This document shows positions 45,653-57,500 of a stretch of 64,000 nucleotides of DNA, piece after piece. Source of the stretch: Alviniconcha marisindica (taxonomy: Eukaryota; Mollusca; Gastropoda; Provannidae); the NCBI GenBank assembly GCA_018857735.1, contig JABMCL010002470.1:1026001-1090000 (forward strand), in the 5' to 3' direction. How positions within the stretch are numbered: the stretch's first letter is position 1; the number at the start of each line of letters is the position of its first letter. Made by a program: the position numbers and the translations under genes. The notes under the pieces are model-generated. The model was not told the DNA's origin. It did not search any database and saw only the letters and a program-made list of their open reading frames with translations.

Positions 45653-47102
45653 CTGGAAACAGATCAGGAGAGAGGTTGGATACACTTTTTAAGTCTGTTC
45701 ACCATGTTCCTACAGGACCTAGTTCACACACAATGCTGCAAAAGAGGGTTGTCCAACTTTATTCTCTGTCCTTTTTTACAACTGAATTCTCTCAAAAAGG
45801 TGCAAGTGCGCTGCAATTCTGCACGTGATGATGAGCATGTCACCTTTAAACATCTAAATGCAAATGTAATGGTTCAAAACACTGACAGCATGCAGCTGTA
45901 AGCAGAGTCACTACTGAGCATGGACACTGGAGTGCTGGTGTACATTCAAAATAATGGCCACCAGTGTCCTGCATGCTTAACAGTGTTGCACAGACGCAAC
46001 ACAAGTTGTTGTTTTTGGAAGTGTACCGTGTTTCCAAATTGTGGTCTCCAAAGTAAATGTGTTGCAATTATGGGACAATTGGTTAGTATTACTCTGGAAA
46101 CTGCTGCCCTCAGTCATAGCAAAGCCTATTTATAGGTCAACATCAACGTAATGACAGGCAACACAGAAGATGGCCAGAATGGTGCTTGGGTCCATTTGAT
46201 TATAAATATGCCAGTTCCCCACAAGCACCTTCTCCTCCATTCTGTTTACATGACTGACAAGTCCAGTATCAGATATAATGGGTCACTCCAGTTAGATTTA
46301 AGTGGGAAATATTTTCAAAAATGATGTTGCATGAACTTCTGATCACTGGAAAAAAAAGAAAAAAAAAAAAACTTCACTGGCTTCAGTTACAAGACATTCC
46401 CCTCTAAAAGCAAACAACTGACAGCCATTCTAACTCAGGTTCTTGCTCAGTTGCACCAACTGAGAAATCAAGACAACAGCTTCAGCACATTCTTGCTGAA
46501 CAGCCTTTGTCAAGGGGAAATCGAATGAACATGTTAACCCAGGACACATACAAGTATTTGTGCCAACTGTCTCACCCTCGCAACTGGTTTTATAGTTTTA
46601 ATATATTAATACACACTGTGTAAACATGCATGCGTGTGTGTGTGTGTGTGTGCATGTGCGCCCACACGCAACTGATCAACGCTAATTATTGTACTTTGAA
46701 TTGTATACATCTTTTGTTTTATGGCTTTCAAATTCAATCAAACGAACCAGAAGGTAAATATACTTCTGGTATAGTGTGTACAAGCAAATGCATTTCCAAA
46801 TCAATTCTTCCAGCAGTGACGGGCAGTGTGTGTTACAACAGGTTGTGTACAAATGGATAACAGTAGTGGGCTCTGTGCCATGCAAACAAAACTACAACCT
46901 CCTCCTAAATTGCTGAAGTTGCATCACCCTAACACATAAGAGGTTAAAAGGAATGTTTATTTAACTTGACAAAATGCAGCATGCAAATTTACAGGGTACT
47001 TTTAGAATGTTAGCAGTCATCCACGTTTCAGATTTTTTTAAGTTGCATCAGTCAAATAGAATGCCTTCTGTTTGTTTACCTGGCATGTGTGTGTGTGTGT
47101 GT

Positions 47103-47139
<37 letters not shown>

Positions 47140-47702
47140 ACTGTAAGGGCAGGCCCAGGGAAATACAAATATACACACCACACACCACATCTTGAAAAAC
47201 TTTTTAAGCTTTGCAATTTAATAAGCACAGAACAGTCACAATCATTTGCTGAAATGCATGTAGATATGTGCTAAATAAAGTATACAATGTACAACATTGT
47301 TCACAAAAAAATGTACCACATACTACTTGAACAACAGCAACACAACTGTCCATGCAGTAACTTTACACACACAAAGATCACATTGCCCACATTCATTCCC
47401 TGTGGTGTCACCTCTTTTTTCTTTAAAACTAGACTATGGCAACTAACCACACAATCTAAACCAATACCAAACACTTTGTCTCAAACTTTAAAGGTTCTAA
47501 AAATTTGAAGTACAAATAAATCTGAAAGCACTTTTGATTATGTTCTGTGACCAAAACAGCAAATATTCAGCATAAGGACACACCAGGAAACAATCGACAG
47601 TACAAAACAATCACACACACGCACACTAGGAAACAATCCACAATCTCAGGGAACATACAAATTTACAACTTCATAATTACTTCAACCCTCATGAAAGCTG
47701 CT
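45653..47702 (-). other. Two-kilobase spacer between finger-pair cluster and three-finger cluster
   Basis: This spacer holds (GT)n tracts near 46635-46652 and 47087-47138 and an A-rich run near 46350-46370. It also contains the weak pseudo-exon candidate at 45.85-46.10 kb. Nothing else is supported. It marks the boundary between the two finger architectures. Confidence 0.55.
45850..46095 (-). pseudogene. Possible strongly decayed terminal exon
   Basis: An acceptor-like cagtttccag is followed on the minus strand by scattered finger-like remnants: LCCVCATLL, then ECTPALQCPCSVV where intact exons have the linker and CP-C of finger 3. Spacing is lost and no continuous frame links the pieces. It could be chance; an alignment to T7-T33 would settle it. 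Confidence 0.3.
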
Positions 47703-48019
47703 TCAACCAGTAACCAAACTTGAGTTCCCATGCTTCTTTTTCTGATGTGTGACCAGATTGTGCTTAGAGTTGTACTGCATACCACATTCCTCACATTTAA
47801 ACATGTTGCCAGTGTGAAGACGCATGTGCCTTTTTAAGCTGTCACTGCGGTCAACACGGTATGCACATATGTTGCACCTGAACACTTTGTTCGATTTTTC
47901 AAAAGGTGGAGTCAATTTGTCTGTAAAGTATGGGCTTTGAAAGGCTTGAGAAAAGGGAACAAGATGGTGGTTTATCTGTGCCTCTGGTTTCACCATCGGC
48001 TGGCCTAGGGCGGGGAATC
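47703..48019 (-). CDS. T6: terminal exon with a C2H2 finger pair
   Basis: The acceptor ttctacttccag|GA gives Gly (GFPALGQPMVK), so this exon has the pair-type fingers of T2-T5 but the Gly acceptor type of T7-T33. The fingers are CNICAYRVDRSDSLKRHMRLH and CEECGMQYNSKHNLVTHQKKKH with a TGNMFK linker. The tail is short (GNSSLVTG). An AATAAA lies on the minus strand about 740 bases downstream (46956-46961). It is the last member of the two-finger cluster. Confidence 0.87.
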
Positions 48020-49135
48020 CTGGAAGTAGAAAAGATCAAGACGGTAATGTGGTCACAGAGTAAAAGACCATTTAAAGCCAGTACTACCTTCTACATTAAG
48101 ACCAGATGACCACCTTCTACATTTAAGACCAGACGGTCATTGAGATATCACTTGTAGCTCACAAGATGTGCATTGTGATTAATTCAAAAAGTAACCTGCT
48201 AAACAAAATCTATCCCAATTTCATTTTCACGCACAGCAAAACACTACAATTGCCCTATTTTTTCACCTTTCTATTGTTGTTTTGAGGAATGCCACCCGTC
48301 CCCCATCCTCTTTCCACCCAAATTCAACAACTGACTGCATTTATCAAGTTGCTGCTACCTTCTGCCATACTTCAGGTGAAAATCTTGCTGAAGTTGCTAA
48401 CTACCAAAATAGACCCAGCATTTTACGCTTTTCTTTCTTTTTCTTCTTGTCATTTGTATCTTATAATGATATTTATACCATTTTTACAGTCATACGTATA
48501 CTCATTCATACAGACTTTGTTTCAAGGAACTAAGTTCATCTGGTGTGTAATATCATATGTATTTTGGTACAATCGTTCCACTCTGCCCTGAGACACATAC
48601 ATTTTGGTTATATTTTACATTAATGTGCTTCATACGTTTGACATACATCTCCACAAAAACACACATACAAAAGCTCCAGTATCCAGAAGTATTTGGCAAA
48701 CAGCAGTAACCATCTGTGTACTTCTGTAAAAGTCCAGCACTGTTCAGATCAACAAAACTTTTCTTACAGCATCTCTGCTTGCACTTTTTATCTTTGTTTT
48801 GGACACTGACAAGCCACATGATCATTATGGCACCAATTTATCCTGCAAGTGATTATAAGTCCCTTTAATGGCGTCAAGGAAGTGTCCTCCACAGCCTAAA
48901 CCTTGCATTTTCAACATCTGAAACGATACCAGTAATAAGATCACAGTTCTCTTAATCACCTAACAAGGCAGCATCCACAGTCACCAACTTCACACCACTT
49001 GTGCTGAGGCTGAGCAAACTGTATGAAACTAAAGAAAGGAGGTTGGCTCTACATTGTAGCCTCTGCTGCCGCCTGTTAATTTTGCTGGCCAGCCTTCCTT
49101 CGGCCTTCTCCAGATAGGCCTTGTACAGCATCCCA
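48020..49135 (-). other. Spacer between T5 and T6
   Basis: No exon is supported in this 1.1-kb stretch. A 90-residue open frame around 48.55-48.82 kb shows only a faint resemblance to a finger (see rejected items). A short duplicated phrase (accttctacattaagaccagatgaccaccttctacat type) lies near 48.09-48.13 kb. Confidence 0.5.
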
Positions 49136-49776
49136 TCAGCCTACAACCTTTTCTAGCTCATGTTCATCACTTGTGGACATGCTAGCCATTTTTTCTTTCT
49201 CTTTCACTTGTAGCAGATTGGCTTTGCCTCCACTAAGGTGATCGATGACTTCTGCTGGTCCCTGACCACCAGTACCATCAGTGTCAACAGGAGCTGAACA
49301 ATGGTGGGTCTGTTTATAATCATATCCCAGAAGAAAGTTCTGCTCAAAGCCATGCTTCAGCAATCTGTGTTGTTGGAGCTTGTACTTGCAGTTGTATTCA
49401 GCCCTGCACATGCTGCACCGAAACTTCTGGCCTGTGTGGCAACGCATGTGTCGATTCAGATTATACATGCGAGAGTTGGCATAACCACAGAGTGGGCATT
49501 TAAATATTCTGCTCACTTTGGCTGGATTCAATTCTGTGTCACCAAGATTACAAAGCATTTGATCATTAGAACTTGCAATGTGGTCAGCTGCAGGCTGCTG
49601 TCCACACTTGGAGTTGCTGTTCATCTTACTACTGAGGGTGGCTGACTGGGATGCACGTTTAATGTGGTGGCTACTTGAAGACCAATGATTCATATTAACG
49701 GGGAAGTTTAAACTGGAAACAGCGCCATCCAACATATTCTCTCTGACAGTAAGGCTGTCTGTGGTCCACAGTGCAT
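49136..49776 (-). CDS. T5: terminal exon with a C2H2 finger pair and long flanks
   Basis: The acceptor ttcactttcag|AT gives Asp (DALWTTDS). It is the longest two-finger exon, with about 100 residues of Ser/Asn-rich sequence before the fingers. The fingers are CPLCGYANSRMYNLNRHMRCH and CSMCRAEYNCKYKLQQHRLLKH with a TGQKFR linker, followed by an acidic, Lys-rich tail of about 60 residues. The long tail and leader set this isoform apart from T2-T4 and may carry additional contacts. Confidence 0.87.
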
Positions 49777-50417
49777 CTGAAAGTGAAACAGACAGTCTTA
49801 CTTTATTTCGCATCTTTACTGCCGTTTCTCTTAACCTGGTACAGAGTTGTAAAGTTAAAGCACAAACTGTTCTGTGTTCATTATAAAAATGTCAGAGCCG
49901 TTGTGGTCACAGAAGACAACCAGTATGTACAAGCTTAAATGAGGACATAAAAGCCGGTACAGGTTTATAAAACTAGAACCAAGACAGCACAAATTTCACA
50001 ACACATTAAGCACCAAAGCAGTACAACTGTAGGATATTTTTGCTAACCACCCTGCAAACATTCAGTTACACCATGTGTGGTGCAATCAAAGCTCCATACA
50101 CTTGTTTGCTATACTCAAAGAGATGACACACATTGTGGGTTTGCAGTGTACTGCAGGCATCAACACCCAACTATCAGCACATCACACCACAGTAGTGACA
50201 TGCACTAAACATGAGAATCCACAATGCTGCATCAAGTACATGTATCCCCATTTCATTGAGATAAAAATGGACATCAAAATCCTGTAAATGACTAGTACAT
50301 CCCATACGAAGTTGCAAAGCCACGATTGTCACAAACTGCTCTGATTACGACACATATATGTATTTGTGAATCTCCTTTACATGCCAAAACCCATTTTCTT
50401 GAACAGCATCAAACCAT

Positions 50418-50746
50418 TCATTTAGAACCAAACATAGCAGCAAGAGAATCACGGGTGTCATCATAATTCATGAACTCAACACCATGTTTCTGCTCCTTGT
50501 GTTTTTGCATGCCGTATTTACAGACAAACTGTGCCCCACAAACATCACACTGGTGCATTTGACCAGTATGCCGACGCATATGCCGTTTGAAGTTGTCGAG
50601 ACGCGACACTGAATAGCCACACATACTGCAAGTGTATTTCTTCTGGGTCTCGTTTGAAAATGATGGCTGCAGTTCCTCCACTATGTGTGGAGAGCTTAGG
50701 AGCGTACCTAACCGCCTGCCCATTTCACCACTTCCCAAGGCTGAAT
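50418..50746 (-). CDS. T4: terminal exon with a C2H2 finger pair
   Basis: The acceptor tcttttcag|AT gives Asp (DSALGSGE). The fingers are CSMCGYSVSRLDNFKRHMRRH and CDVCGAQFVCKYGMQKHKEQKH with a TGQMHQ linker, followed by a 17-residue tail ending in AAMFGSK. The open frame runs on upstream of the acceptor by chance; the acceptor and the phase rule place the exon start here. It is close to T3 in sequence and position. Confidence 0.87.
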
Positions 50747-50936
50747 CTGAAAAGAAAACAGAACTTTTCTTCAGCCTTGGGGTAAAATAGATACTTATCA
50801 GCCTAAGCACAACCAAACTGACTTGATGGAATCCAACACTCTTCCATAATAAACGCAAGTTTGGTTTTACAGTCACTACCACCCTTCAATCCATTTCAGA
50901 GTAATATAACTAAAAATTAATTAGCAAGTCTGATCG

Positions 50937-51220
50937 CTAACAAGCCTTGCTTCCCAGCACGCCATGTTTATTCAGCTTGTGTTTCTGTAGATAGTACCTA
51001 CAATTAAATTCAACATGACAAACTTCACACTGAAACAACTGTCCCGTGTGTCTGCGCATGTGCCTTTTGTAATTGTCCAGGCGAGTAGAAGAATATCTGC
51101 AATGACTACAAAAGAAGGTTTTTACACGATCACAGGTTTCATTTAAAGTATTCTTTCTAGCCCAAGTGGAGCCGGTGGCTGGGAGCAACTGTCCAGTGCC
51201 AGTGTGGGGCCAGACCACAT
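50937..51220 (-). CDS. T3: terminal exon with a C2H2 finger pair
   Basis: The acceptor cctttcag|AT gives Asp (DVVWPHTG). The exon is the shortest of the bank at 284 bp. The fingers are CSHCRYSSTRLDNYKRHMRRH and CEVCHVEFNCRYYLQKHKLNKH with a TGQLFQ linker. The RLDNYKRHMRRHTGQ stretch is nearly identical in T4 (RLDNFKRHMRRHTGQ), so these two neighbours are probably duplicates. The C-terminal tail after the last His is only GVLGSKAC. Confidence 0.87.
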
Positions 51221-51599
51221 CTGAAAGGAAACCAAACAGGCTCTTAACTTCCCAGATACCACCAAAATATTGTCAACCAATTTACACTTTAATTTTTCTT
51301 CTTATTTAAACAGGAAAACCCTCTTCTCTTTGTGTATTATAAGCCCTGGTGGCCCAAAGTCAGAAAGACCAACCCTACATTCTGAACACCAGTACTTGTA
51401 CAAGTCACAATCCACACAATGAAGACAGGTGAAACCAATGCTGAACTGGTACGGCTGCTGACATTTCGCAAGCACATGAACTCCAGGCCAATGTATTCAG
51501 TAAGAATCCAGCCACATGCCACCATCCAAATTCCTCGGTAAATGCAGACACAACACCTTCTGCTCAGACCCACTGGTCAATGGATCAGTCTCACCAAAT

Positions 51600-51895
51600 T
51601 CACTGCCCATTTTCAATGCTCTTGTCACTGCTGGTCCCAATCGTGTGTTTGGTTTCTTTGTGCAAGCGCAACATATACTTGGAATTGTATTTCAACCCAC
51701 ATATGTGACATTCAAACAAGTGCCCTGTATGGCAACGCATGTGTCGCTTGTAGCTGTCCAACCGAGACAGGACCTTGTCACAAATACTACACTTAATTGT
51801 CCTTTTCTGGCCGTTCGCAACTAAAGAGGTGAAATAGTGGAGCTCACGAGCATGAATAGGTAGGTTGTTCATTTGACCGTCGGACTGGAAAGAAT
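51600..51895 (-). CDS. T2: terminal exon with a C2H2 finger pair
   Basis: The acceptor tttctttcag|AT gives an Asp junction (DSFQSDGQ), followed by 97 residues and a stop. Finger 1 is CSICDKVLSRLDSYKRHMRCH and finger 2 is CHICGLKYNSKYMLRLHKETKH (C-X2-C-X12-H-X3/4-H), joined by TGHLFE, a relaxed form of the TGEKP linker. It is the most 5' member of a five-exon cluster (T2-T6) whose finger pairs resemble one another and recall the finger pairs of insect lola-type C-termini. No internal donor is seen. Confidence 0.87.
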
Positions 51896-52512
51896 CTGAA
51901 AGAAAAATGAGAGTCTTTCAGCAGAATTTCAGACTGTGGCTTATTAAAGAACATTTAGTCAGGTTTCATTCAAGTCCATGGTCATTTCTTGCTTATAGTC
52001 AACACCCTCATAGTTCTACATGATATAATGTAAGTAATCTTCCTGAACTACATCTTCCAACTTATAACCATTAACTATACCACTACCACAGGTAGCACAT
52101 TTATGACGCTTGAATGTTTGTATGCATTCTGCTAATGCAAGATCAAGCCAGCTTCATTCCAATTCAACCTGAAACCAAAAGGAAGAGAGAAAGAGACAAC
52201 AAAATCAAACCTCCACACCTAAAACCCAGTTCAATAAATTCTGTTAAAAATGAATGCTTAAAAATGAAAACCGATTTGGACTTATCCATTTCAAGAAGTG
52301 ACAAACACTCCAAGATTCTCATACAATTGGAAACCAAATATCTAAAACTGAATGTGAATGTGGCATCCACCAATTACAGTGCACAGCTGTCCAAGTTCTT
52401 CTAAAAACAGTTTTCCACAGTTTTTTCAACGCTGTAGGTTTTCCAAGTCCTGGACTATGTTTAAGTCTGCCATTTACAGCTGTTCATCACTATTCACGGC
52501 TAGCTGTCTCTA

Positions 52513-53435
52513 CTAATCCAGCTTCATGGGATCCTGACCATCACTTGGAATACTTGCAGAGCTGACAGCTCTTTCCTCAACTCCAGTATCAAAAGAAACG
52601 GAATCAATCCAAGAAACACTTTCCACAGAAGGAGTGGCCATGCCTGAAACACCCCTGACAGAACCAGACCCTAACCTTGGAATAGTACCAGCAGTCTGGT
52701 GGCCCATCTCTGATAAACCCACAGAACCTGAGCCAACACCCGAAATGTTTCCAACAGAACCAGTACCAATTCCAAGACCACCTCCAGCAGAACCAGTGCA
52801 TGTTCCTAGACTACTTCCAGCAGAATCAGAACCAGTCCTGGAATCAGAGCCAGTCCTAATAGTATTCTGAATGGAACCAGAACCTAACCCAGGTACACTG
52901 TCTGAAAATCCCAAGGAGAACTGCTGAATAATGTTAGATACTGACTCGGCATTGGCCGATCTTGATGCCCTCTTCATTCTTTTCCGCTCTTTGTCCTTTT
53001 CTTTAATCTCAGCCTTTTTCCCTTCAGATAAGGTTTCCCTGTAGAGTTTTTTAGCCACTCTCCTCTTCTCTCTTTCCATTGCTTTCTTATAGCCCTCTGC
53101 AGAAGACAACCCCTTCTGTTCCAAGAGCTGCCTGTAGCCGGCACTCATTAGCTCCAGTCTTTCTTTTGTTTTCACCTCCTCTTCTCTACGCCCTGCCCGC
53201 CTTTTGCGTTTGTCATCTCTGTACAAAGCAAATGCACGTTGCAGTGACAAGTGGCTACTGCTGTAGTTAGATCTTTGACGGTAGAAAGACAGGTTTGAAC
53301 TGGACGCCCTTGGTATGACTCTGTTCTGTCTTGAGGTGCCAGGACCACCACGAATCTGATCAAGAGGAAGTCCAGAGGGTCCCATGGGCCCAAATGCCGA
53401 CAACGAGTTGCCATAACTCTGGGCACCAGACATAC
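52513..53435 (-). CDS. T1: fingerless terminal exon with basic helix-rich segment and Gly-Ser tail
   Basis: This is the first terminal exon downstream of the shared part. The acceptor tctctccag|GT fits phase 1 (junction Gly), and 306 codons then run to a TAG. There is no Cys2His2 finger. After a Gly/Ser/Pro-rich start, residues 65-160 are dense in Lys, Arg and Glu and likely helical (DDKRKRRAGRREEE, KRRVAKKLYRETLSEGKK, EKDKERKRMKR). This resembles basic nucleic-acid-binding or nuclear-localisation segments, but I assign no family. The last 130 residues are imperfect Gly-Ser repeats. The isoform would be the longest (about 650 residues) and either lacks sequence-specific DNA contact or uses a different mode. 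It could be the default isoform because it is nearest to the donor; that is inference. Confidence 0.75.
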
Positions 53436-53885
53436 CTGGAGAGAGAAAACACTCTTGAAAATTTCTCACAAAGTCGGTTATTCCAAGAAAATGTACTACT
53501 CTTACAGAGAAACCACCGCATGCCACACAAGCAAGAAAGAACTCAACCCGATGAACTGACAACAAAAGCAGTAAGTACTGAACCTGTTATGCTTTGACAA
53601 TTGATCAACCTACTACTACTACTGTTGAACTACATACAAAAGGTCAACACAACTTCTCACACATCACCTTCATATTCAAGACTCAAGCAGAACTTGATAC
53701 CACCTCAAGAGAAAAAGGATCCCGAATATGTTTTCACTTAACAGAAAGATACCAGCAGAAAAATACAAGGGCAGGAGTGACAGTCATGTGAACAATGGAT
53801 TTTAAATATTTTAAGATCAAGCAACTTTCAACAAGGTTGCTGTTAAAAGAGTACAAGGGAAATAAAAGCTGTAAAACCTTTGTAT

Positions 53886-53941
53886 GAGCAAGGTGAAGAG
53901 TATAAACTGTATAATGAGCAAGGTGAAGAGTATAAACTGTA
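53886..53941. repeat. Tandem duplication, unit about 29 bp, two copies
   Basis: The segment gagcaaggtgaagagtataaactgta is repeated directly with a short ta spacer. Confidence 0.8.
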
Positions 53942-54447
53942 AGTGTGAGTGCACTTCTCAGTATGTAGGTACAGCCACGTGTGTGCATTATGTATGCAGT
54001 ATTGCTCCATCAGTAAAGGTGGTTTTTCCCTTTTAAAACAGTATGGGTATTTTAATAATAAAATGGACTTCGTTGCTTCTCGCGCAATTGATTACCACTG
54101 TATGAGCGCACATCTTTGCCCCAGATAATACATTCAGTTTTTCTTCATAACACACTCCATCCTGTACAAGTCAAATCCTTCAGTTTCTTGACGAGTTATA
54201 AACCACAGAAGGCTAACCTAAGTTACATATTTTCATCCGCATATTATTTTCCCTTAGGATATTGTTACCACGCCACATTCAATAATCAGCACATATTTTC
54301 TCCTCAGCTGTTCTTTTCGAAAACAGGAACCATACAATATTCACCACAATCACAAAAAAAGAAAATATATGTACAACAGAACTTGTTAACAGGCATAAAG
54401 AAAACCATAATCACACCAGATTTAGAAGCAGTTTCAAAGCAAAAACT

Positions 54448-54588
54448 TTGAAACACTGAACAGGAACACGTTAATAAAATAAACCATACTTTATCTTAAG
54501 CCACTCTTTCACAAATCCAACAGTGAACAGGAACAGGTTAATAAAATAAACCATACCTTATCTTAAGCCACTCTTTCACAAATCCAAC
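54448..54588. repeat. Tandem duplication, unit about 67 bp, two copies
   Basis: The block gaacaggaaca(c/g)gttaataaaataaacc through ctttcacaaatccaaca occurs twice back to back with two or three mismatches. Confidence 0.85.
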
Positions 54589-57500
54589 ACAATCACCTCC
54601 AAAACCCATGCTTGAACTTGCAAGCCACTTGCCAAATCCACCATTTTCAATGATTTATACCATTCTTTCTACTGATAAAACATGGAGAAAAATCCCATTC
54701 CATCAACCATGCATAAAGCACAGATCTCTTCCACACTGACCTTTCACAAGGGTAAACAATCGTAGAAATGTTCACAATGCAAGTCCAGTGGGTGTGAATG
54801 TGTTTTATTGTCACAACAGTTCAGACAAAGAGGCAAAGTACAAAATTCACAATGTCCAACACCAATCAACCAACCACAACATTCTAAACCAGTCAAGCTA
54901 GGTGTCTCTAAAAAGCGCTTAGGCTGCTTTGCCTGTTCTGCGCTCCTTGTCTTCGCAGCCAATCTTGTCATTCCATTGTTTCTTCTCGTTTCAAACATTC
55001 ATGTGATGCGTGCAAGAGTAGATCAAATAAAAAAGAGAACTACAAACGAAAGTAGACAAATGACAGAAACCTACGCCATGACAGACTGACAAACATGAAC
55101 TGCAAGATATGGGGAACTTTCAACTGTTAGATGTAGCACTCAGTAGCACTCAGTATACATAATAATTTGGGGAAAGGTGCTTCGCAATTTCAGCAAATGC
55201 CTCAATTTCAGCTCAGGGAAACAGCACATTACTTTGCCAGTCAGCTCCAAAACAGGTAGCCCAAATGGCTCTTGCCAAAAACAAAAAGCTGCAAACCTTG
55301 TGTGCGGTCAAGTTCATTATTTATTTATTTTTATTTGGTTGAACTGTTCTTTCATATTCTTTAATTAACTCTACCCCTTGATGTCCAGCCAGGATGAGTG
55401 GAATAATTCAGAGCCATTAAAGCACCTACTGTTACCATGTATATTAGTAAAGTATTCACCATGTGCAGCTTTCTCCACTCTACACAACTGTTAAGACAAT
55501 CTCTTCAAACACTCCTTCATCTATGTGGCATAACCATCACACAGACCACTGTCCAAAGAATGAACAAGCTAGGTAACAAAATATGTGCTTTCAATTCTGC
55601 CTCAATACAATTATTTGATAATACTGTCTTGCTGTTAGTCAATGGTTTCCAAGTCACATTTCATGGAGTGAAAAGATGCTGTGCTAATTTGGTACATCTT
55701 GGGAGGAACAAAGACTAAAATGTCCTTTCTTAAGTTCATTTCCACCATATAATTAAACAGGTATAAATTACCTGATGCACTGGTTAAGTAAGCACTTGCA
55801 GTTCATGTCTGTTATGGAAAACAAAAAAGGAGGACAAACACACAGAACAATAACACACACAACTAACTGTTAGGACAGACAAGACATACAAAAGGAGGAG
55901 AGAACATAAGGGTTCTACAGCACCACCTTCAGACATGGCATCATATTAATCCAGGTAAAAAGCCAGTTGTTGTTTTGGAAAAAGTGCTTTCTGGCCAAAG
56001 TGAAGAAGCCATTCAGTAGTTCTTGTTTTTGGATGTTTTGTTCCAGCCCCATCAATTAATCGATGAAGCTTTGGATCTTAAGCAAAGTACCATTTTGCAC
56101 ATCCTGTCCGTAAAAAAATATTTAAAAAATAACAAAAATTCACGCTTGCAGCTGGTGCACATTTTATCCAAAGGGTGCACTAACTTGACTATCCATCAAG
56201 CTTACTTTCTCATTAAGTGACCCAGGTTCTCTCTTCCTTTTGAGATCTGACCAGTGAAATCGATTCACACACAAACAATTTACAATTTATTTTTTTATTC
56301 AATAGAATGGACATCAGGTTTCAGCATCAGATGATGTGTATAAAGACGTGTGCGCCTATTATGTGCATTTTCAACTTTGTTTATTTGTTTTTTTTCCTGT
56401 TGTCTTTTCGTGTTCCTCTGCTCAATTTCAACCGTTTGTCCAGTGAAACAGCAAGAGTTTTCCAAAAGCTGTTTAACTCTTTTCAAAGTTCTGACTGCTG
56501 GCATCCCCTGCCATTTTAATAATGAAATTTGTTTGTTCCATAAAACATTGACTGGTGTATATGTGTATATGCAATCAAGTGCCACATAAAGCTTTTGGTG
56601 TTAGAAGTCAATAATAAAATAAATTGTTCCAGATACCCAACACCTAACACTGTTAGAGCATGCATGTTCGCTCGATGCACTGCACTGGATTTTACCAATG
56701 AAAATTGGTTGCACTTATTGTATGTTCCAGATTAGCAAAACCAATCTACAATCATGCCCCCCCAATCTATTTCTGCTCTGGTCAAAAGGAAGGTATGATC
56801 ACTGCTTAAACCTGTTCAATCAATCAACAATTCAAAAAAAAAAAAAAAAAAGCAGCTTGCTTCAGTTTATGCAGGCTTCAAATCCTAGCCAGAAACCTCA
56901 CTTGTAACTACAATAAACAAATTTAAAAGGGACCAAGCGAAAAACAATGCTGGTCTGAAAACATGGAACATGTGCAAATAGTTTTCTCTTGACATTTATC
57001 AAACAAATTTGGGGTGGGGGGTCTTTTTTTCTTTTTTTTGAATTAAATTACAAGACACAGCAATGCTGGTTCATTCTTTACCAACAAAGAGCAGAAAGGG
57101 GTTGGCTTATGCAATAACACAATTCTACCACACATACCTATGTGCCTGATCAGACATTAAAATCCAAGAACTTCAGGACATCAAAGACACAAAATGCCAG
57201 ACACAAAATGGGAGTGCTCACAGCCACATTTTTGTGACTTTCAAACACTGGTTTTTAACAAATACAGATCAAACATTGACTTGAAAACTGCTCAGTTGTT
57301 TCTGTTTTTTAATTCCATTCCCATCATTAGGGCCTGTGATGTTTCAACGCCAATGGTCCCTTTAAAAGCCATGGTCTGTGTGCATCTAGTGCCTTTGTCA
57401 GTGAAAATCAAGAACAGCAAATGCTCAGTAAACTCGCATTCAAAACTGAAACAAATAATTATGCCCCCTGTGACCTCAACAAAGTGCCAAGCCATTGTAC

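Noticed and set aside
48553..48825. Minus-strand frame with CCKKSFVDLNSAGLLQKYTDGY, possibly an old finger
   Set aside because: Only a loose resemblance to finger 1; there is no paired Cys spacing, no acceptor of the family type, and no finger 2 or 3 in order. It may be chance.
49301..49645. Plus-strand open frame of 114 codons
   Set aside because: It is the antisense shadow of T5. Similar shadows with HVHV/VVHVH patterns lie opposite nearly every finger exon because the NMHNN linker reads that way in reverse.
54744..54998. Cys-rich minus-strand frame (CEFCTLPLCLNCC)
   Set aside because: The Cys spacing fits no zinc-finger class I know, and no phase-1 acceptor precedes it; codon use looks intronic.
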